Counted from the stretch's first letter, positions 41,679-55,738 are shown. The stretch: DNA of 64,000 nucleotides from Populus alba (GCF_005239225.2 NC_133293.1:20242333-20306332); one strand, 5' to 3'. The notes: a model not told the origin generated them from the sequence alone. A program made the numbers and translations.

Positions 41679-44600
41679 TCACTTCTTTTGGAAGGTTATC
41701 ATCCCAAAGAATGCCACAACTCGACTAACTAGACCTATGAGTATGAGGATGGATATACATAGACCCCAATAATGAAGGTTATAACCCGTTTTCATTAGAG
41801 AACCACAACGAGTAATCAACCAAACTCCATAGTACCTGAGTAGGAAAAGGAACAGGGTTAGGGTTTGTGTCATCAAGTCACCAGTAACGATATAAAGTAC
41901 ACAACATGCATTTGCAAATTACTTTAGCAAAGGCGATTGTCATACCTTTCAGCATTTGCAATCACAAATGCTTCCAAAGCCCAATTAGGATAGCACAGCT
42001 TGGCTACAAACTTCAAAACTTCACTTTTGTTTGGTTGTGATGCAATGAGAGTCAAAACAACCGGAAGAAGAACTGACCACTGCAAGAAAGAAACTTGTCA
42101 GTAAAAACAGATGACCTGTGAAGTGGAAATTAGCTAAAGCACCTTCACTCACCAGCTGGGCTGGACCTGGTTCAAAAAAGATGGCCAGTACATAGGCTAT
42201 TCCAGTTACACAGTAGACAAGACACAGCATGACAATGTAATTATCGGTGAAGGAAGATCTTGGGTTGGTGAAGAAATAGAACATAGAGAGGTAAACCACT
42301 GGCTTGACCACTGTATTAAAATGGTCAAATGTATCCTTGGCAAGAAAGTAAGCTACACTGCTCATGCCAGAGGCACTCTCTCTCCAGTACTGTAACTTCT
42401 CAAGAGAAAATGTTCTTAAAGCCGCTATCTTGCAAAGGAGAGCTGAAATCAGTAATATGAGTAATGGTTAGGAAAATGTGCATGAAAATGATATATCGAT
42501 TACTGCTGTTTGTTTTATGTCCTACAAGTAACCATACTAGAGTCAACTGAGAGTTAGCTAGAGGCAAAACCAAGTCAAAGTTCTTTCAAGAAATTTAAAC
42601 TCCTGCCTTTATAAACCAAGAATAAAATAAAATTAAAAAAAAAACCTCACAGCTAGAGTAACTGAGTTTTTCCTACTCACAAACTGCAATAATGGAATGT
42701 GCATAACCAGTAGCCCCGAAAGTTTGATCGCTGGGTTTTGTAATTGATCCTAAGCAGGCTCCGGCAAGAAATAAGATCAGATAATCTGCTGCTTGGATTT
42801 TAGCTTCCCTTAGTCTCTGTTTAGAAATCCTGTTGATTGTGAAGATCAAGAGTAAGAATAGAAGCAGAATGCAGAAATGGTTACTCACATTTCATCGGTG
42901 AAGGTTAAATCATATTTTCCCTTTACAGGGGCAAAACCACTGGAGTTTAATTATTCACTCAATAAATGCTTAAATATAATGTAGGCTGCAGTTAGCATTT
43001 TGGAAGTGAAAATAGTAAGTCATTATGGATTGAAACATATTCTTTAAATATTCTTCTAGGGAGTTTCCAGATCAGAGCCTACCATTTCTCCTAGAAATAA
43101 TCCAACAGGATGAGCTACAACATTAAGCAAATCTTTCAAAAGAAAATCATGCCAGTGACTTCATTATCAGGGTTGTACACAAGAACTCACATCTTTCACA
43201 GAATAAATAATTCAAATGCACTGATACACCTCTACCCCAAAAAGAAATAATAATTGAAAATGTGTAGGATGCATTTAACATGCTCCCTTCAGCTAATATG
43301 AAGCTTTCTGGGAATATTATATATTCAGAAACAACTGAAAAAGTCACAAATCACTTGGAATTTACCTGCCAAGGAAGTATCTGTATTGCTGGAATACTCC
43401 CGGAGTTCTCCGATATGATAAATCACTGGACTTCAAAAAATTGTGTCGTATCTTATCCCGATGCAACTCCACATTACTCTTAACATCTTGCCATAATTCC
43501 CCAGCAAAAGACTGTTCCCCCATTCCAGTGTCAGTAGGATTTGATCCATGATCTGGATTTACTTCCACTGGTGACATAACAAGTCCAGCAGCATAATTTT
43601 GCATATCCGGGGGCATGGGGTATCCATTATGATGCATCCATCTAAGAGGAAGTTCCTTATAATTCACACCTGAGCTCGCACTTGATGTCACTATACCCTC
43701 CAAAATGTCAATATAGTGGTCAGGAGGATTAACACGCTCTGGGACACGAATCCCAAGGCCTGCAAAGTATTCTTCAACCTTCTTCACTGGACCATGATAG
43801 ACAACAAGGCCACCTTTTGCAAGAAGTACCAAGTCATCGAACATTTTGAACAAGGCATAGCTGAAGCAGAAGTTCTACCCATTAGTTAAGAAAATACTAA
43901 AATTTTGAAGCCCCCACGCTCAGATTAGATAAAAGCATGGATTTGCATTGAAAGAAATAGAGTCTACAATTTTTCTTGGTTGATAGAATTCTCTCTCAAT
44001 TTTTTCTTGTAAATGATTGTCTTCTTATTTGCCTGTTGCATTACTTCCATTGCATATCTCATCAAATTTTAGTTTTTTATAGTTGGCTTCCTATTTAACA
44101 GTGTGACAAGTTATATTGCTTGGATAAAAATTAGGTCACCTTACAAACAGCAAGTATACTGCATGAGATGTTTATTAATGCACTTGCACCTGGTTTTCCT
44201 CATTAATACGGTACTGTGTAACCATAGGAATGCATAGCAAATTTAAACTACAACTTAAAGATTAAAGATCTTCAAAAATACAGACAAGTTATCATAATTG
44301 TTACCTTGGTTGGTGAACAACCATGCAGATGTTTACCCCTTCAAGAGCTTCACGCCGAAGTGCTCTAAGAAGAAGCTGAGAGGATGCACTGTCCAGACCA
44401 GATGTGGGCTCATCTAAGATCAAAAGTGAAGGTTCCATGACCATTTCCAGTCCAACATTTACTCGCTTCCTCTGGCCTCCAGAAATTCCTCGCTTCTCCA
44501 CTGTTCCTACCATAGAGTCCCGTACTGATTGTAGACCTAAAGACTCAATAACTCTTTCAACAATCAGAACTTTATCTGGTTTTGGCATGAAAGCAGATAG

Positions 44601-47600
44601 TCTTCAGTAACCAGGAGTGGATTACACAGAAAAAAAGAAAAAGAAAAAAGAAAAAAAAAAGGTTGGTTAGGGAGGATTGTACAGAAATCATCATGAGGAA
44701 TGCACGAGTAAAAGGTAAGGCAGAAAAGTTCCACAGAAGAAAGAGCATTAGCTCCAAGTCATGATTCATAGTATAACAACCCTACACAAACACACACACA
44801 TTTTTATTGTTTCTTTTTTATGCATACCCTTAGGAACAAATTTGAAGTGCATGATATTGAAAGAAATGGAGGAAAGAGCAACAGAAACATGCATGCAGGC
44901 ATGCATATGTATTGCATAGCATGTTGTCCTTTTTATTAAAAAAAAAAAGCTTCTGGCCTTTCACTTCAAATTCACTAAGAAACTGATCCCGTTTATTGGC
45001 AATACTCGAATTCTCCAAGAGCCATACTTGAGCATCGGAAGACATAATTCAAAACCAAGCATATGGTAGACTTAACTGCATGAAGTAAACAATGCCCAAT
45101 AAAGCAAGGAGTTTACAGCCTTTACATGTAGGGAACACTTGGTGAGTGTGGTTTCACGTAGATGTGGAGCAATAGGAGCCTTATTCATTTGCTGGATATT
45201 TACCTTTCCTATTGACCAGAAGTAATTATGCTTTACAAACTTATTCCTATTGGATTATTTGTCTTAATTCCTCTATCAAAATGTAGCATTTTCTTATTCG
45301 GACACTTGGTCGTAAACTCAGTTGCACCTATCTTGTGTCCAATACACTGTTACTTATTGGTGATGAACTTTTTAATTGTTGTTTGAAATTAATTTATCAT
45401 CTACAGAAACTTGCTAAATAATACATGAAAAAAAATTCATATGAAAAATTGAGATAAAAACTAATGTTGAAATGTGTCAGAGTCAAAATGTGGAATACCT
45501 GCAATGTGCACTGAACCAGAGGTTCTCTTCAACTGTCAAGTTTCCATGCACAATATCATCTTGTGGAACAAAACCAATAATTTTCTTATATGAGTGGATG
45601 GATTCATTTTTCCCATTGATAAGAATCAAACCAGTCATCCTGCATCCAATTGCTTTTCCTGCAAGAGCAGAAAGAAAGGTTGTCTTCCCAGCTCCTGATG
45701 GACCCATTACAGCTGTAATACGGCCAGGCTTGATTTTGCCTGTTACACACCTTAATAGATGCTTGTTTTTGGCTTTCAAAGTAAGGGTTAGGTCTTTAAA
45801 TGAAATCTCAATTAGAGGCCTTTTCTTGATTTCGGTATTGGTGGCCAAAGAAACTACTCCTGAGAATGTGAGATCCTTGTTTTGTTGCTGCATAGCTTTC
45901 TCTTTCTCAATCTGAGCATATGCATACTTGAAAATTTGGGTTTGCGTATTCATTTCTTTTCCCTTTGGCATATGTCTCTTAGTATTTGGATCTTCAAATT
46001 CAAGACTGATCCCCTCATAGCTACCAGGGTCATCTTCAATTTCATGCATAACCTGCATAAGGTCATTGGGTTCCTTTTTCTTTCCTTTTGATGGTGCAGG
46101 TGAAGACAGAGATGTAATCGAAGCATTTGAGCTTGTAGGATACAAATCTTCATCTATTTCAGATTTAGCTTGATCCAAAATCTTAAGTCGCTCAGGATGC
46201 GTGACATATTTCTTACGAGAAAATGTTCGTGAGAAATGAGCTTGCAATCCACTTGCATGCTTCTTAGCAGAATCTTTAGCAGCTTTCCACCTTTGACGTG
46301 CTCGTGCTGTTTCTCTTGCACTTCTTGCAGCTGCTTCCCTGGATTTGGCTAATCTTCTCTCTCGAGTGGTGAGAACTTGATCAGAACAGTTGTAAATAAT
46401 AAGTAGCAGAGTGGTCAAAGCAGCCTGCATAAGCAAATAAAGGTTTCATCTCTATTAGCTAGCTACTTTTCCTGAGAGGAATGCATCGTTAGAATTCATA
46501 AACAAAACGAAGAATATTGTAAGATGTTCGGGAAGCATAAACAGGTCATGAGTTATTAATTAGGTTAACATTTGGAACATAAAGAACAAGTATGAGATAG
46601 ATTTTAATGTAAAGTGAGATAACTTACTATTAACATAATCCCATAGGCATGAATATTTTGACTTGGGGAGTTTGCGTTACATGAAGTCAACTTGAAGCAG
46701 GCTGCAAGTCAGTTGGCAAAGGTCAAGACCATCAATAAAGGAGAGGTGAAAAGCAATATTGGAGTCATAGAAACAGAATAGTCTATAATAGCAAGAACAC
46801 AAATCCTGAATATATAAATTCAGTTAGCATAGATGTCACAGTAAACAAATTCACAACAACAAGAATGATTAAAGACTGATAATAATAAAGAAAATCCTTA
46901 CGTGTCTCGGATGTAGATCCCATCCTGCAGTAATGTCTGAAAAATGATGAAAACACGCATCCCATCAGAAAAAAAGAACATGACCTCCAAGAGTTTAAAT
47001 TATCATAAAAACTATATATCAATTGAAATATTACAACTTCATTGTTAACACATTATGAGATAGTTTGCAGCAAGAAACAATAGGTTGTTAAGCAAGTTTT
47101 GGTCAAAAAGTAATACCCACTACTGCAAGAATTTTTCTGGACCGTAGTTGGACAGTATGACCCAGCTGAACAGAATATTTCACTACTACTGCCAACATCA
47201 GCCCATATGTTTGCTCCTCCACAGGTATGGTTTGGCTGTCCTGGAGGTAGTTGATAACTGTACCTGCAAAACCATACATAGTGTATATGCATTATAGCCT
47301 ACAAGCAATTCAGATCAAAAGAGTAGAGTAACAATATCAAACTGGAATCCAAACTTACGGTTCACATACTCCAGTTGCCCTATTGAGTCTTGAAAGTGGA
47401 CAGTGAGAACCTAGCGGGCAAGCTTCAAAGCACAAGATCCCAATTCAGAACAAATGAAAAATGTCAGGGATAAACCAGATAATTTTAGATAAAGATTAAT
47501 GAAGTAACACTTGATTCTCAAGAGAAGTAAAGTTACACCAAGAAATTAAACCAACGTGGTACACTTTGAAGTAGGGAACTGAATACTATAACAGTTCTTC

Positions 47601-49080
47601 TTCCATTTCTTCAAGTGATACAAGGAAGTAAAATAAAGTGAAAAAACATCACACTTCAAGTTTTTGTTTCCAGGGGAACGGATAGTAAGTATGAAATAAG
47701 AAAAGCAATTGATAACTCATGGAGTTTCCTAATAGAGTTAATTAGAATTAGAACTTTGAGGGCTCTCATCCGAAAGTTACTCGCAAGAAATAATTAACAT
47801 GATTCTCTAATACTTACGTATCATGCAGGTAAGGCCATGGGGACAGAAGAAACCTTCACAGCAAGCCTGACAGCTGCGAGTTCTTGCAGGGATTTCCTTT
47901 GAATTTTCAAGGTCAACTGGCTGATTTGGACCAATACTGCAAGCCCATCCTGGCTCACAACCAGAAACCCACGAGGTTAAATTGCAGTTCTTGTTAGGTT
48001 TCAAATAATTGTCAATGCTTGAAGGCTGAAAGAAATTGTTGAAGTAGAATTTCATTTCTGCTGCTGTGCATATCCGCCGTGTGATATCTCCTGTTGAACA
48101 AATTAAATACACCATAAGGTCCAGAACATGTACATTACCAATTAAAATGCTTTAAACTAGGAGTAACATGGTATAACGAAAAAAGGAAAACAATACACAG
48201 ACAAGAAATTCTTCTCTTTATTTTTTTCATTTTTTTCAGCAAGAAAGAATTGCAACTCATGAAAATAAAGGACTAATTGTAAGCAAAGTGCTTTAGGCCT
48301 TCTATTTCTAATCCAAGTACTTGTATACCTCCAGTCTTTTGAATGCATTTCGTCAAGAAATCCAAATTGGAAGAAAAATTGAATGCCTGGTTCCAATCAT
48401 CTTCCCTGAAACAAATTAAGCTTTCAACTTAACTCCCCGGTACAAAATGTACAGACACATCAAATGGAGGAGATCAGGCATAAAACAAATCTAGCTTGAG
48501 ACCAATAACCCGAGAAAACAGAAAGCAGCACACGATTTAGCTATAGCTAGTTCCCCGTTTCACTTTTGTGATGCCTCCAGAAGTCATACCAGCATTATCA
48601 TTCAAGACTGAGAAATCTCAGAAAATAAATTAAAAAGAAAAGGCTACAAGTTCTCAAATTTCCAGCATTAGTAACCCAAGAAAACAAAAGGAAACGCTAG
48701 ATCAAGTACAATTTAAAGCATTTAACATTGCTAACATGATTCACTGACAACCCAGAATCCAAAACAACACAAAAAAAAGAAGGGTTGCTGTAAATTTTTC
48801 TCTTGAACAAACATATACCAGTAAAGGTAGTAACTTACGGGTCTTTGATACAGAAAGTAGATCGGTTGCTGATATCCCTGCTAATAACTGCTGTCAGATT
48901 TGACATCCTGCTATAAACAAGCTGTGTAATGAGTGGAAGAACTGCAGGATTGTCAATTTCATTGTAGTCCCCCGCATCTTGACACCTGACTAAATGCTGT
49001 AAACTCAAAACTACAGCGACCCAGATTAACATTGACCAAGAAGTGCAGATTTTGAGCTTCTTTAAGCCCATTTTTGGCAT
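41679..49080 (-). CDS. ABC transporter G family member, ABCG24/ABCG28 type
   Basis: Fourteen exons (transcript order): 49080-48839, 48405-48329, 48090-47818, 47422-47359, 47263-47117, 46936-46902, 46701-46628, 46424-45499, 44601-44305, 43860-43366, 42829-42681, 42442-42153, 42079-41946, 41835-41679; 1119 residues. ABCG half-transporters have an N-terminal nucleotide-binding domain and about six C-terminal membrane spans, and dimerise. This subgroup adds a long N-terminal part: a signal-like segment ([20 protein letters not shown]), a Cys-rich luminal or extracellular region (about 100-300, with [34 protein letters not shown] and CSAGSYCPT) and a membrane span (about 298-315). A basic linker follows, then Walker [10 protein letters not shown] (545-553), signature ISGGQRKR (652-659) and Walker [13 protein letters not shown]. 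Arabidopsis ABCG28 acts in pollen-tube tip growth and polyamine/ROS localisation; transfer of that role is inference. The gene is intact. Confidence 0.93.
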
Positions 49081-49235
49081 TGAAGTGAAGCTATGTGAAT
49101 TGAAAAGACATGAAAGGGTTGATAAAGCTTGAAAATTTATGGTAGTTCAAGATGTTTGGCTATGTTCAAGTTCATCTTCTGACAATTAGAGAGGAGAAAG
49201 GCAAAGATTGAGCTGACAAAAAGAGGGTGCTCTTT

Positions 49236-49243
49236 GTTTTATA
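49236..49243 (-). promoter_or_regulatory. Probable TATA box of the ABCG gene
   Basis: On the minus strand this reads TATAAAAC, 155 bases upstream of the ATG at 49080, giving a predicted leader of about 125 bases. Confidence 0.45.
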
Positions 49244-50754
49244 TTACAAGTTGTCAAGAAAAGACTGGTTTACATGGGAAAATTTGTTCTTGGAAAGGCG
49301 GCTGTGTTTGTAGCCTTGAGAGGAATGAAGGAAGCATGTGATGGTTCAAGGTCAACTGTGTTTTTGATGATATAGAACAGAGTAGGGGAAGGTGGGACCA
49401 ATATGTAAGAGATGCAGAGCATGTCTTGGCACCTTCGCCTATTTGGACGGCTCCGTATATATTTTTACGTTCATGAATGTTAATTTGGTTCCCATGAAAA
49501 AAAAAAATCAGAAAAATCATGGATAGCTGTCTCTTTTGTTATGTTGAAGAAGATCAAAAGAGATTTCCTTCATTGGACATTCCATCGAAGCCAGAACATC
49601 GGGCAGAAGGACATGAAAACATTGGGCCATGAAAATGTTTTTTTTTAATGTTGTTTTCAATATAAATGTGCGCTTCCCATGTACAATACAGGGGCCAAAG
49701 CCTCCCAAATGAATAGATTTTGCCTTGGATGAGGACTTGCTGATCTGCAGGACACGGTTTTCCTTCTCTTTTTACATGGCACGAAGGAAACGACCAACCA
49801 TAACTCTGATTCTTAAATCTCAATTGTTTTCAAGTATTTTTTGTTAAAAATAATATCTTTTTATTTTTTAAAAATTATTTTTAATATTAACATATCAAAA
49901 TAATCCGAAAATATAAAAAATATTAATATTAAATAAAAAAAACTTAAATTTTACCCTGCGAACACAACAACAAACGGGAATGCCCTTGCCAAATCACAAA
50001 CGGCGCCCACATTATGTGTTTTGCTGGACTACAGCAAGGCAACGCCGTACCAATGACTATAAATTCATAAGCTTTCTGGGAAATCTCTTGCAATTCCTCT
50101 AGCTTGACCAGAATAGTTTATGTCTAGCTGATTTGTCACAGCTAAACTGTGAACTATCTCTAAAGTCGAAACTGGCCCACAGTTTTAAAGTAAGAAAGAA
50201 AGAGGGCCTGATTGATTCACTGGAGCTCGAGTACATGGCCCAATATTCATACGGGGCTCAAACAAGCCTACAGTACTATAGCTCAAACCCATTTATATCA
50301 TAATAGTGTCACCTGCTTAACTTTTCAAAAGTAATAATTATTTTTTAAAATATTTTTTATTTATAAATATATTAATTTTTTATTTTATTAACAAAAATAA
50401 TTTTGAGAAAAAATTTAAAATTTCATAGTCATTTAGAATTGCATTTCATATAACGCCTTACATAGTATTTGGCAGCACAGTTGAAAATATATTTTCTAAA
50501 AAATTAATTTTTTTATTTGAAATTATGTTTTATATAATCATTTTAAATATGATGATTTTAAAAATAATTTAAAAAAATAAAATAAAAATTATTTTAATAT
50601 ATTTTTAAATAAATTAATTAAAAAATTCTCAATATTGTGCTTGGAGCTGATGTGGTAGCGCTATAAGGTAGTATTAAAATTATGTTTTTTATGTCAATCA
50701 CAATTTTAAAAATAATTGTTTTGTTTATTTGAAATCTTAATTAAAAAATAAAAC

Positions 50755-50758
<4 letters not shown>

Positions 50759-50801
<43 letters not shown>
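50759..50801. repeat. (AT)n microsatellite
   Basis: About 21 uninterrupted AT units, one of the two longest simple repeats in the window. It lies inside the cluster of AT-rich elements. Confidence 0.95.
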
Positions 50802-50805
<4 letters not shown>

Positions 50806-51444
50806 TCCTTAATGCTAAACAGACACTTTTAGTCATATTAAAAAAAGAAAGAAGAAAGTACATGAAAGTGACTGATTTTCAGTTTGTGTTGTTAGAGAAT
50901 TAAAGATTCACTGACTTTTGGAATGTAGAACGTACCTAATGACATTATTAACCACCTCTTCTCTAGTGAGCTCAAAGTCAAATTAAAAGTGATTTGACGA
51001 GGATGGGACGTAAATGTTATGTTGACCGTCCGATCACACCAGAGCATTTATTCACTGCAAGTGGTTGCAGGAGTTGTTGAAATAACATTAATTTTCAATA
51101 TCCTTATTATTTTTATATTTTAAAAATATTTTAAATAAAATTAATATATTAAAATATTTTTTTATTTTATTTTTTTATAAAAATATAAAAATAATTTAAA
51201 AATAAAAAATATTAATTTAAAACTAGAAAAATAAGAAAACACGATTGAAAGGCACCAAGGGGCCTCGGAACCAGTAATGTGAATAAAATGGAAGTAGTAG
51301 CTGAAACCGTCCACACGGCTTCTTCCGAGTAATAAGACAGGAACACGTGACAAGGCAACCATCACAAATTTGGTAATCAAATTCTCATATGTCTCATCAT
51401 CAAATAAAAAACAAATGATCAACGTTTCTCTTTCATAATCAATG

Positions 51445-51655
51445 TACTGTTTGGGAGTGTTTTTTAAAAGTATTTTTAAAAAAAATTTAATTTTTTTTTA
51501 TTTTTTTTATTTTAAATTAATATGTTTTTAATGTTTTCAAATCATTTTGATGTGCTGATTTTAAAAATAATTTTTAAAAAATAAAAAATATATTATTAAC
51601 ATGTTTTTTTAATAAAAAACACTCTGAAAAGTAATAATAATCATATTTTCAAACA
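51445..51655. mobile_element. MITE-like AT-rich element, best-preserved copy
   Basis: The left end 'gtttgggagtgttttttaaa' and right end 'aataaaaaacactctgaaaa' with '...tcaaacacgttc' are imperfect inverted repeats (gtgtttttta against aaaaaacac; gtttggg against tcaaac). The interior has 'ttttaaattaatatgttttt' and 'caaatcattttgatgtgctg'. Shorter or inverted relatives occur at about 14335, 49835, 50335, 51080 and 56340. It resembles a very abundant short Populus element as I recall it; no search was run. Confidence 0.6.
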
Positions 51656-52580
51656 CGTTCTTTCCTCTATCAATCTTTGACTTTATATAATTTTTTTAAT
51701 TTAATAATTCTTTTCTGTACACAGTTGTACACTATATATTTTTTTGCATAAACTTCAAAAGTTCTATCCATCCTTGCCTTTTATCATATTGTTTTCAAAT
51801 TTAAATATAAAAAAATGTTTTTAGGAGTTTTTTTTTAACTTCCAAGAAAAATAATATTTTCAAATCAGTTTCTATATAAATAGAAATCAAATCTTATCTC
51901 AAGATATATTAAAAACACACCCCTCGCAAGGGCATGATGCATCAAAAATACTAAAATTAATTAAAAAAAGAAAAAGAAAACTTTTATTAAAAAAAGAAAG
52001 AAAGAAAGGAGAGAGCACATCCCGGAGCTTTTGGGGCTGAATGGTTTCCAACTTCCAACCAACATTCAAAAACAGCAAGGGACACGTATTATTAGAAAAG
52101 CGATAGAATAGAAGATGCCCACGAAAACTGTAGAGAGGACCGAGTCCCTGTGGGTTTCAACCAGATGAAAGAATCCCATGTTTTAAAGAAACAACCGCAC
52201 CCACAACGCAGCTTCCAATACCTTTCACTCGGTTTTTCCTTTCACGTAAAGCGAAGAAAACCCCTTTCACATCTTCACTTGTTCTTGGATTTCTTTCTTT
52301 GATGAATAAAAAAATATTTCTTTTTTTTAGGGCGTTTACTGGCTCAAACGCTTCCATAATTTGTCTCTTTCATTTTAAATGATGGCTTTGGTTGGTGAGC
52401 TACAATCCAGCTGCCTTTTATTGACTGGCCTTGGATCATGGAGTGCTCGTTGTTCTGTCTATGATTGCCCTCTTTCCACCCTTTTTTGGATTCTGGGTCC
52501 TTCTTTAAGATATCTCCCTCATACCTGTGAAGGATAACAAGAGCTGTGTTCTGTTTGTCTCCTTCTATTTTACAAGAAAA

Positions 52581-53060
52581 GTGAGTTGTTTGTTGCCTCC
52601 TTTTCGTCTTTATCTAGCAAAATGGGTTTTAAATTTTCGTGCTTTAGTTGACTCTGTTTATCGTCTTTGCTTGCTTTGTTTCGCTGATGGGCTTATTTAT
52701 CTAGAAAAAGGGTTTCTTTAAAGAAGAATAAGGAGCTTATTGCCTTTAGAAAATAACTTCAGGGTTGATGCTTAGGTTAATTATCTTTTTTACTCTGGTG
52801 CTTTGTGTGTCGTGAAGAAAACTGGCTTCCTTTTGGCATGTATGATTTGATTTATATGTAAGTCTTTAGTCAGTTTTGCAAGTGAATAGATTACCTTACT
52901 TCACAGGTTAAGGTTCTGCATCTATGAATACCATTGCTAATTTTAAGAGAATTTGGATGTGTTTCAAGTTATAAACATGTCTGGTTTTTGTACTTTTGCT
53001 TAACTGTGACCTTAATTCTGGTGGCATTGTTGTAATGCTGATACAATTGTGGATATGCAG
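52581..53060 (+). other. Probable leader intron of the RLCK gene
   Basis: Donor 'aaaa|GTGAGT' at 52581 and acceptor 'atatgCAG' ending 53060 bracket a T-rich stretch. If spliced, it removes the in-frame ATG at 53055, leaving 53085 as the first start. Confidence 0.5.
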
Positions 53061-53084
53061 CCAGGCAATTGTCCTTTAGGAGCT

Positions 53085-55159
53085 ATGAAGTGTTTTCACT
53101 TCTCCAGCAGGGAGAAAAATGAAGAACCAAAGACTGTAACGAAATCTGCTTCTGTCCAGTCCACTTCATCTACATCAATGTCGATGTCAACTGACCGTGA
53201 CCTGAGGAAATCCGGGTCTGAGCTCAATTCTCAGAATGTGTCAGATTTTAGCACAGAATCGTCCACAAAGAACTCATTTGCGAACTCATTTGCTTCTTTG
53301 GGTCAAAGACAGAGCAATCTTAAAGCCTTCACATTCTCAGAACTGAAGACGGCCACCAAGAGTTTCAGCCGCTCTGTAATGATCGGGGAGGGTGGATTTG
53401 GTGGTGTGTATAGGGGAGTAATACGGAGCATGGAAGATTCAAGTAAGAAAATCGATATCGCTGTCAAACAACTGAGCAGAAGAGGGCTCCAGGCAAGCTT
53501 TCTCCCTTTTCTCCATGCCTTGTTTACTACATATCATTCTTAAATCAAAATTTCATCTTGTCTTGGGATTATTTCCTTTAGATTATTGTCGCTTTATATT
53601 TTACCTTGGAAAAATCTTAGCACTTAAAAATCTAATACATTCTGAGAATTGAACTAAGAACGTAATTAAGAAGAGAGAAAGTTATTGCCTTCAGACTCTT
53701 GGTTCATTTTGCTGAGGTTAAATTCATCTTGTTCGCAGGGGCACAAGGAATGGGTGACTGAAGTAAATGTTCTAGGAATTGTTGAACATCCAAATCTTGT
53801 CAAATTACTGGGCTACTGTGCTGAGGACGATGAACGGGGAATCCAGCGCCTTCTGGTATATGAATTTATGCCCAACAGAAGTGTGCAGGATCACTTGTCC
53901 AGTAAATTTCAGAAAGTTCTTCCTTGGGCCACAAGAGTAAAGATTGCCCTGGATGCTGCCCTAGGCTTAGCATACCTCCATGAAGCAATGGATTTTCAGG
54001 TATTTTTAACCTAACTCTCTAGGATATTGTTGTAACAGGACCTGCTACTACTCATCTTTTGTGAACCCTCTGCCCCTCCCTCCCCTCCTCAGGGATTGAG
54101 ACTCGGGTTTTTGATCATCATATTTACCTTTTTTTTCTGCTCGTCGTTTCAAGTTTGTTTGGCACCGTCTAATTTAGTATGTAGCTGTTTCACTTCACTC
54201 CACTGCGTTTACCATTTTTCTTTCACTGTTGCTGCAGATTATTTTCAGAGATTTTAAGTCTTCAAACATACTACTGGATGACCAATGGAATGCAAAGCTA
54301 TCAGACTTTGGGTTGGCTAGGTTGGGGCCTTCAGATGGGTTGAGCCATGTTTCAACTGCGGTATGTTGTTCATGGTTACTTGAAATGATCCTCAAACCAT
54401 GTCAAACAAACTGTTCTGTCACCAATCTGTAGCGCGAGAAGCCATACCATAACTAACTTCCATTTGCACATAAACTACATTTTTGTAAACTTTTTTATAC
54501 TGAATTGATAAGGCTATTTATCAGAGTCATCTATGGTCTTGGAGACTCTATCAATGCATCTTGATAACTTGCTAGTATGATCAGTTTGTAGACCTAAAGA
54601 AACTGAGAAACCATTTTATCTGATTTGGAAACAGGTGGTTGGAACTATAGGATATGCAGCTCCTGAATATATTCAAACCGGGCGTCTCACGTCTAAAAGT
54701 GATGTGTGGAGCTTTGGAGTTTTTCTTTATGAACTGATAACAGGCAGGCGTCCTTTGGATCGGAACCGGCCGAAGAATGAGCAAAACCTCTTGGAATGGG
54801 TCAGGCCACACCTCTCTGATGTAAGAAAGTTCAGGTTGATCATGGACCCAAGGCTCGATGGAAAATATAACATCAAGGCTGCCCAAAAGCTTGCTTCTGT
54901 AGCTAACCGGTGCTTGGTACGACAGGCCAAAACACGCCCGAAAATGAGCGATATCCTGGGTATGATCAACAAGATTGTTGATACAACAGACAATGGAAGC
55001 CCCTTGCTCTGCACGAAGAGTTTGGCCCCGAAAGATGCTCCTGAAGGACATGGAAGAGAACGTATGAAAAGGAGGTTTTTGGATTCAATAATTGGAGATC
55101 AGAAGGGATGCTGGTCAACTTGGAGAACATGGAGAACCAAGCTAGTGAGGACACGCTGA
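53085..55159 (+). CDS. Receptor-like cytoplasmic kinase, RLCK VII, PCRK1/PCRK2-like
   Basis: Exons 53085-53492, 53739-53999, 54238-54360 and 54635-55159 give 438 residues. The start [11 protein letters not shown] is typical of this subgroup, and an acceptor at 53060 with a likely donor at 52581 marks a leader intron. Arabidopsis PCRK1/2 and PBL19/20 are plasma-membrane-associated kinases below pattern receptors. Ser/Thr-rich residues 20-80 precede the kinase domain: [11 protein letters not shown] (101-111), ATP-binding Lys128 (IAVKQL), catalytic Asp228 in [11 protein letters not shown] 246-248, and [16 protein letters not shown] in the activation segment. All key residues are present. The C-terminal tail is basic ([11 protein letters not shown]... 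ending WRTKLVRTR). Intron 1 has a GC donor (CAG then GCAAGC) and an AG acceptor. Exact orthology is not settled. Confidence 0.92.
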
Positions 55160-55736
55160 AAGCAAAACAAATGGAGAACTGGGCAAATCAATCTTGCTTC
55201 GATGAAGTCCATTTTTGTTACGTGTAAGTAAATTACTTTGTTCTACCTGTGTACTCCGATGTACAATTGTAAATGTTGAATAACGTAAATGAGTTTGCCA
55301 CAGGATTTCTTTGCTGTTACAAGTTTTAGAATGGAATGCACTAGATTAATAAAAGATATAGCTATAAAACTCATCCCGTAAAATCGATCATCTTTGTGAC
55401 TCAGCAACCAAGATCTTAACTCAGTTCAAGTCTCACTTTGAATCGATTTTTTTTAACTAAAATACTATCATTTTAGTTTTTTTTTTTTTTTGAATCATAA
55501 CTTAGATTATTTCGCCAACTTGCGGGTAAACTTGCTTAATCAACAAACATTGAATCTAGATTGGTTCTTATAATTCATTGATTGATGCCTATGGCCTCTA
55601 TGGAAATGAATACAATTCAAGCACACGAACAGAGATGACAAGGGAAAGCAAATTTATACAGGGAAAGGTGATATGCAAATAAGTAGCATATTCGTTGCAT
55701 TTATTAATTTTAACCTCTTCATATTTAAACACATTT

Positions 55737-55738
<2 letters not shown>

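Larger units (their letters stand above)
49250..52580. other. Divergent intergenic region, repeat-rich
   Basis: Between the ABCG promoter (-) and the RLCK gene (+). It contains at least four short AT-rich elements (about 49835-49960, 50335-50640, 51080-51240 and 51445-51655) and a long (AT)n tract. From about 52140 the sequence is less repetitive and probably includes the RLCK promoter and first, non-coding exon. No extra gene is supportable. Confidence 0.55.

Noticed and set aside
53049..53084. Earlier start for the RLCK (in-frame ATG at 53055)
   Set aside because: It precedes a good splice acceptor ending at 53060, and the family starts at MKCFxF.
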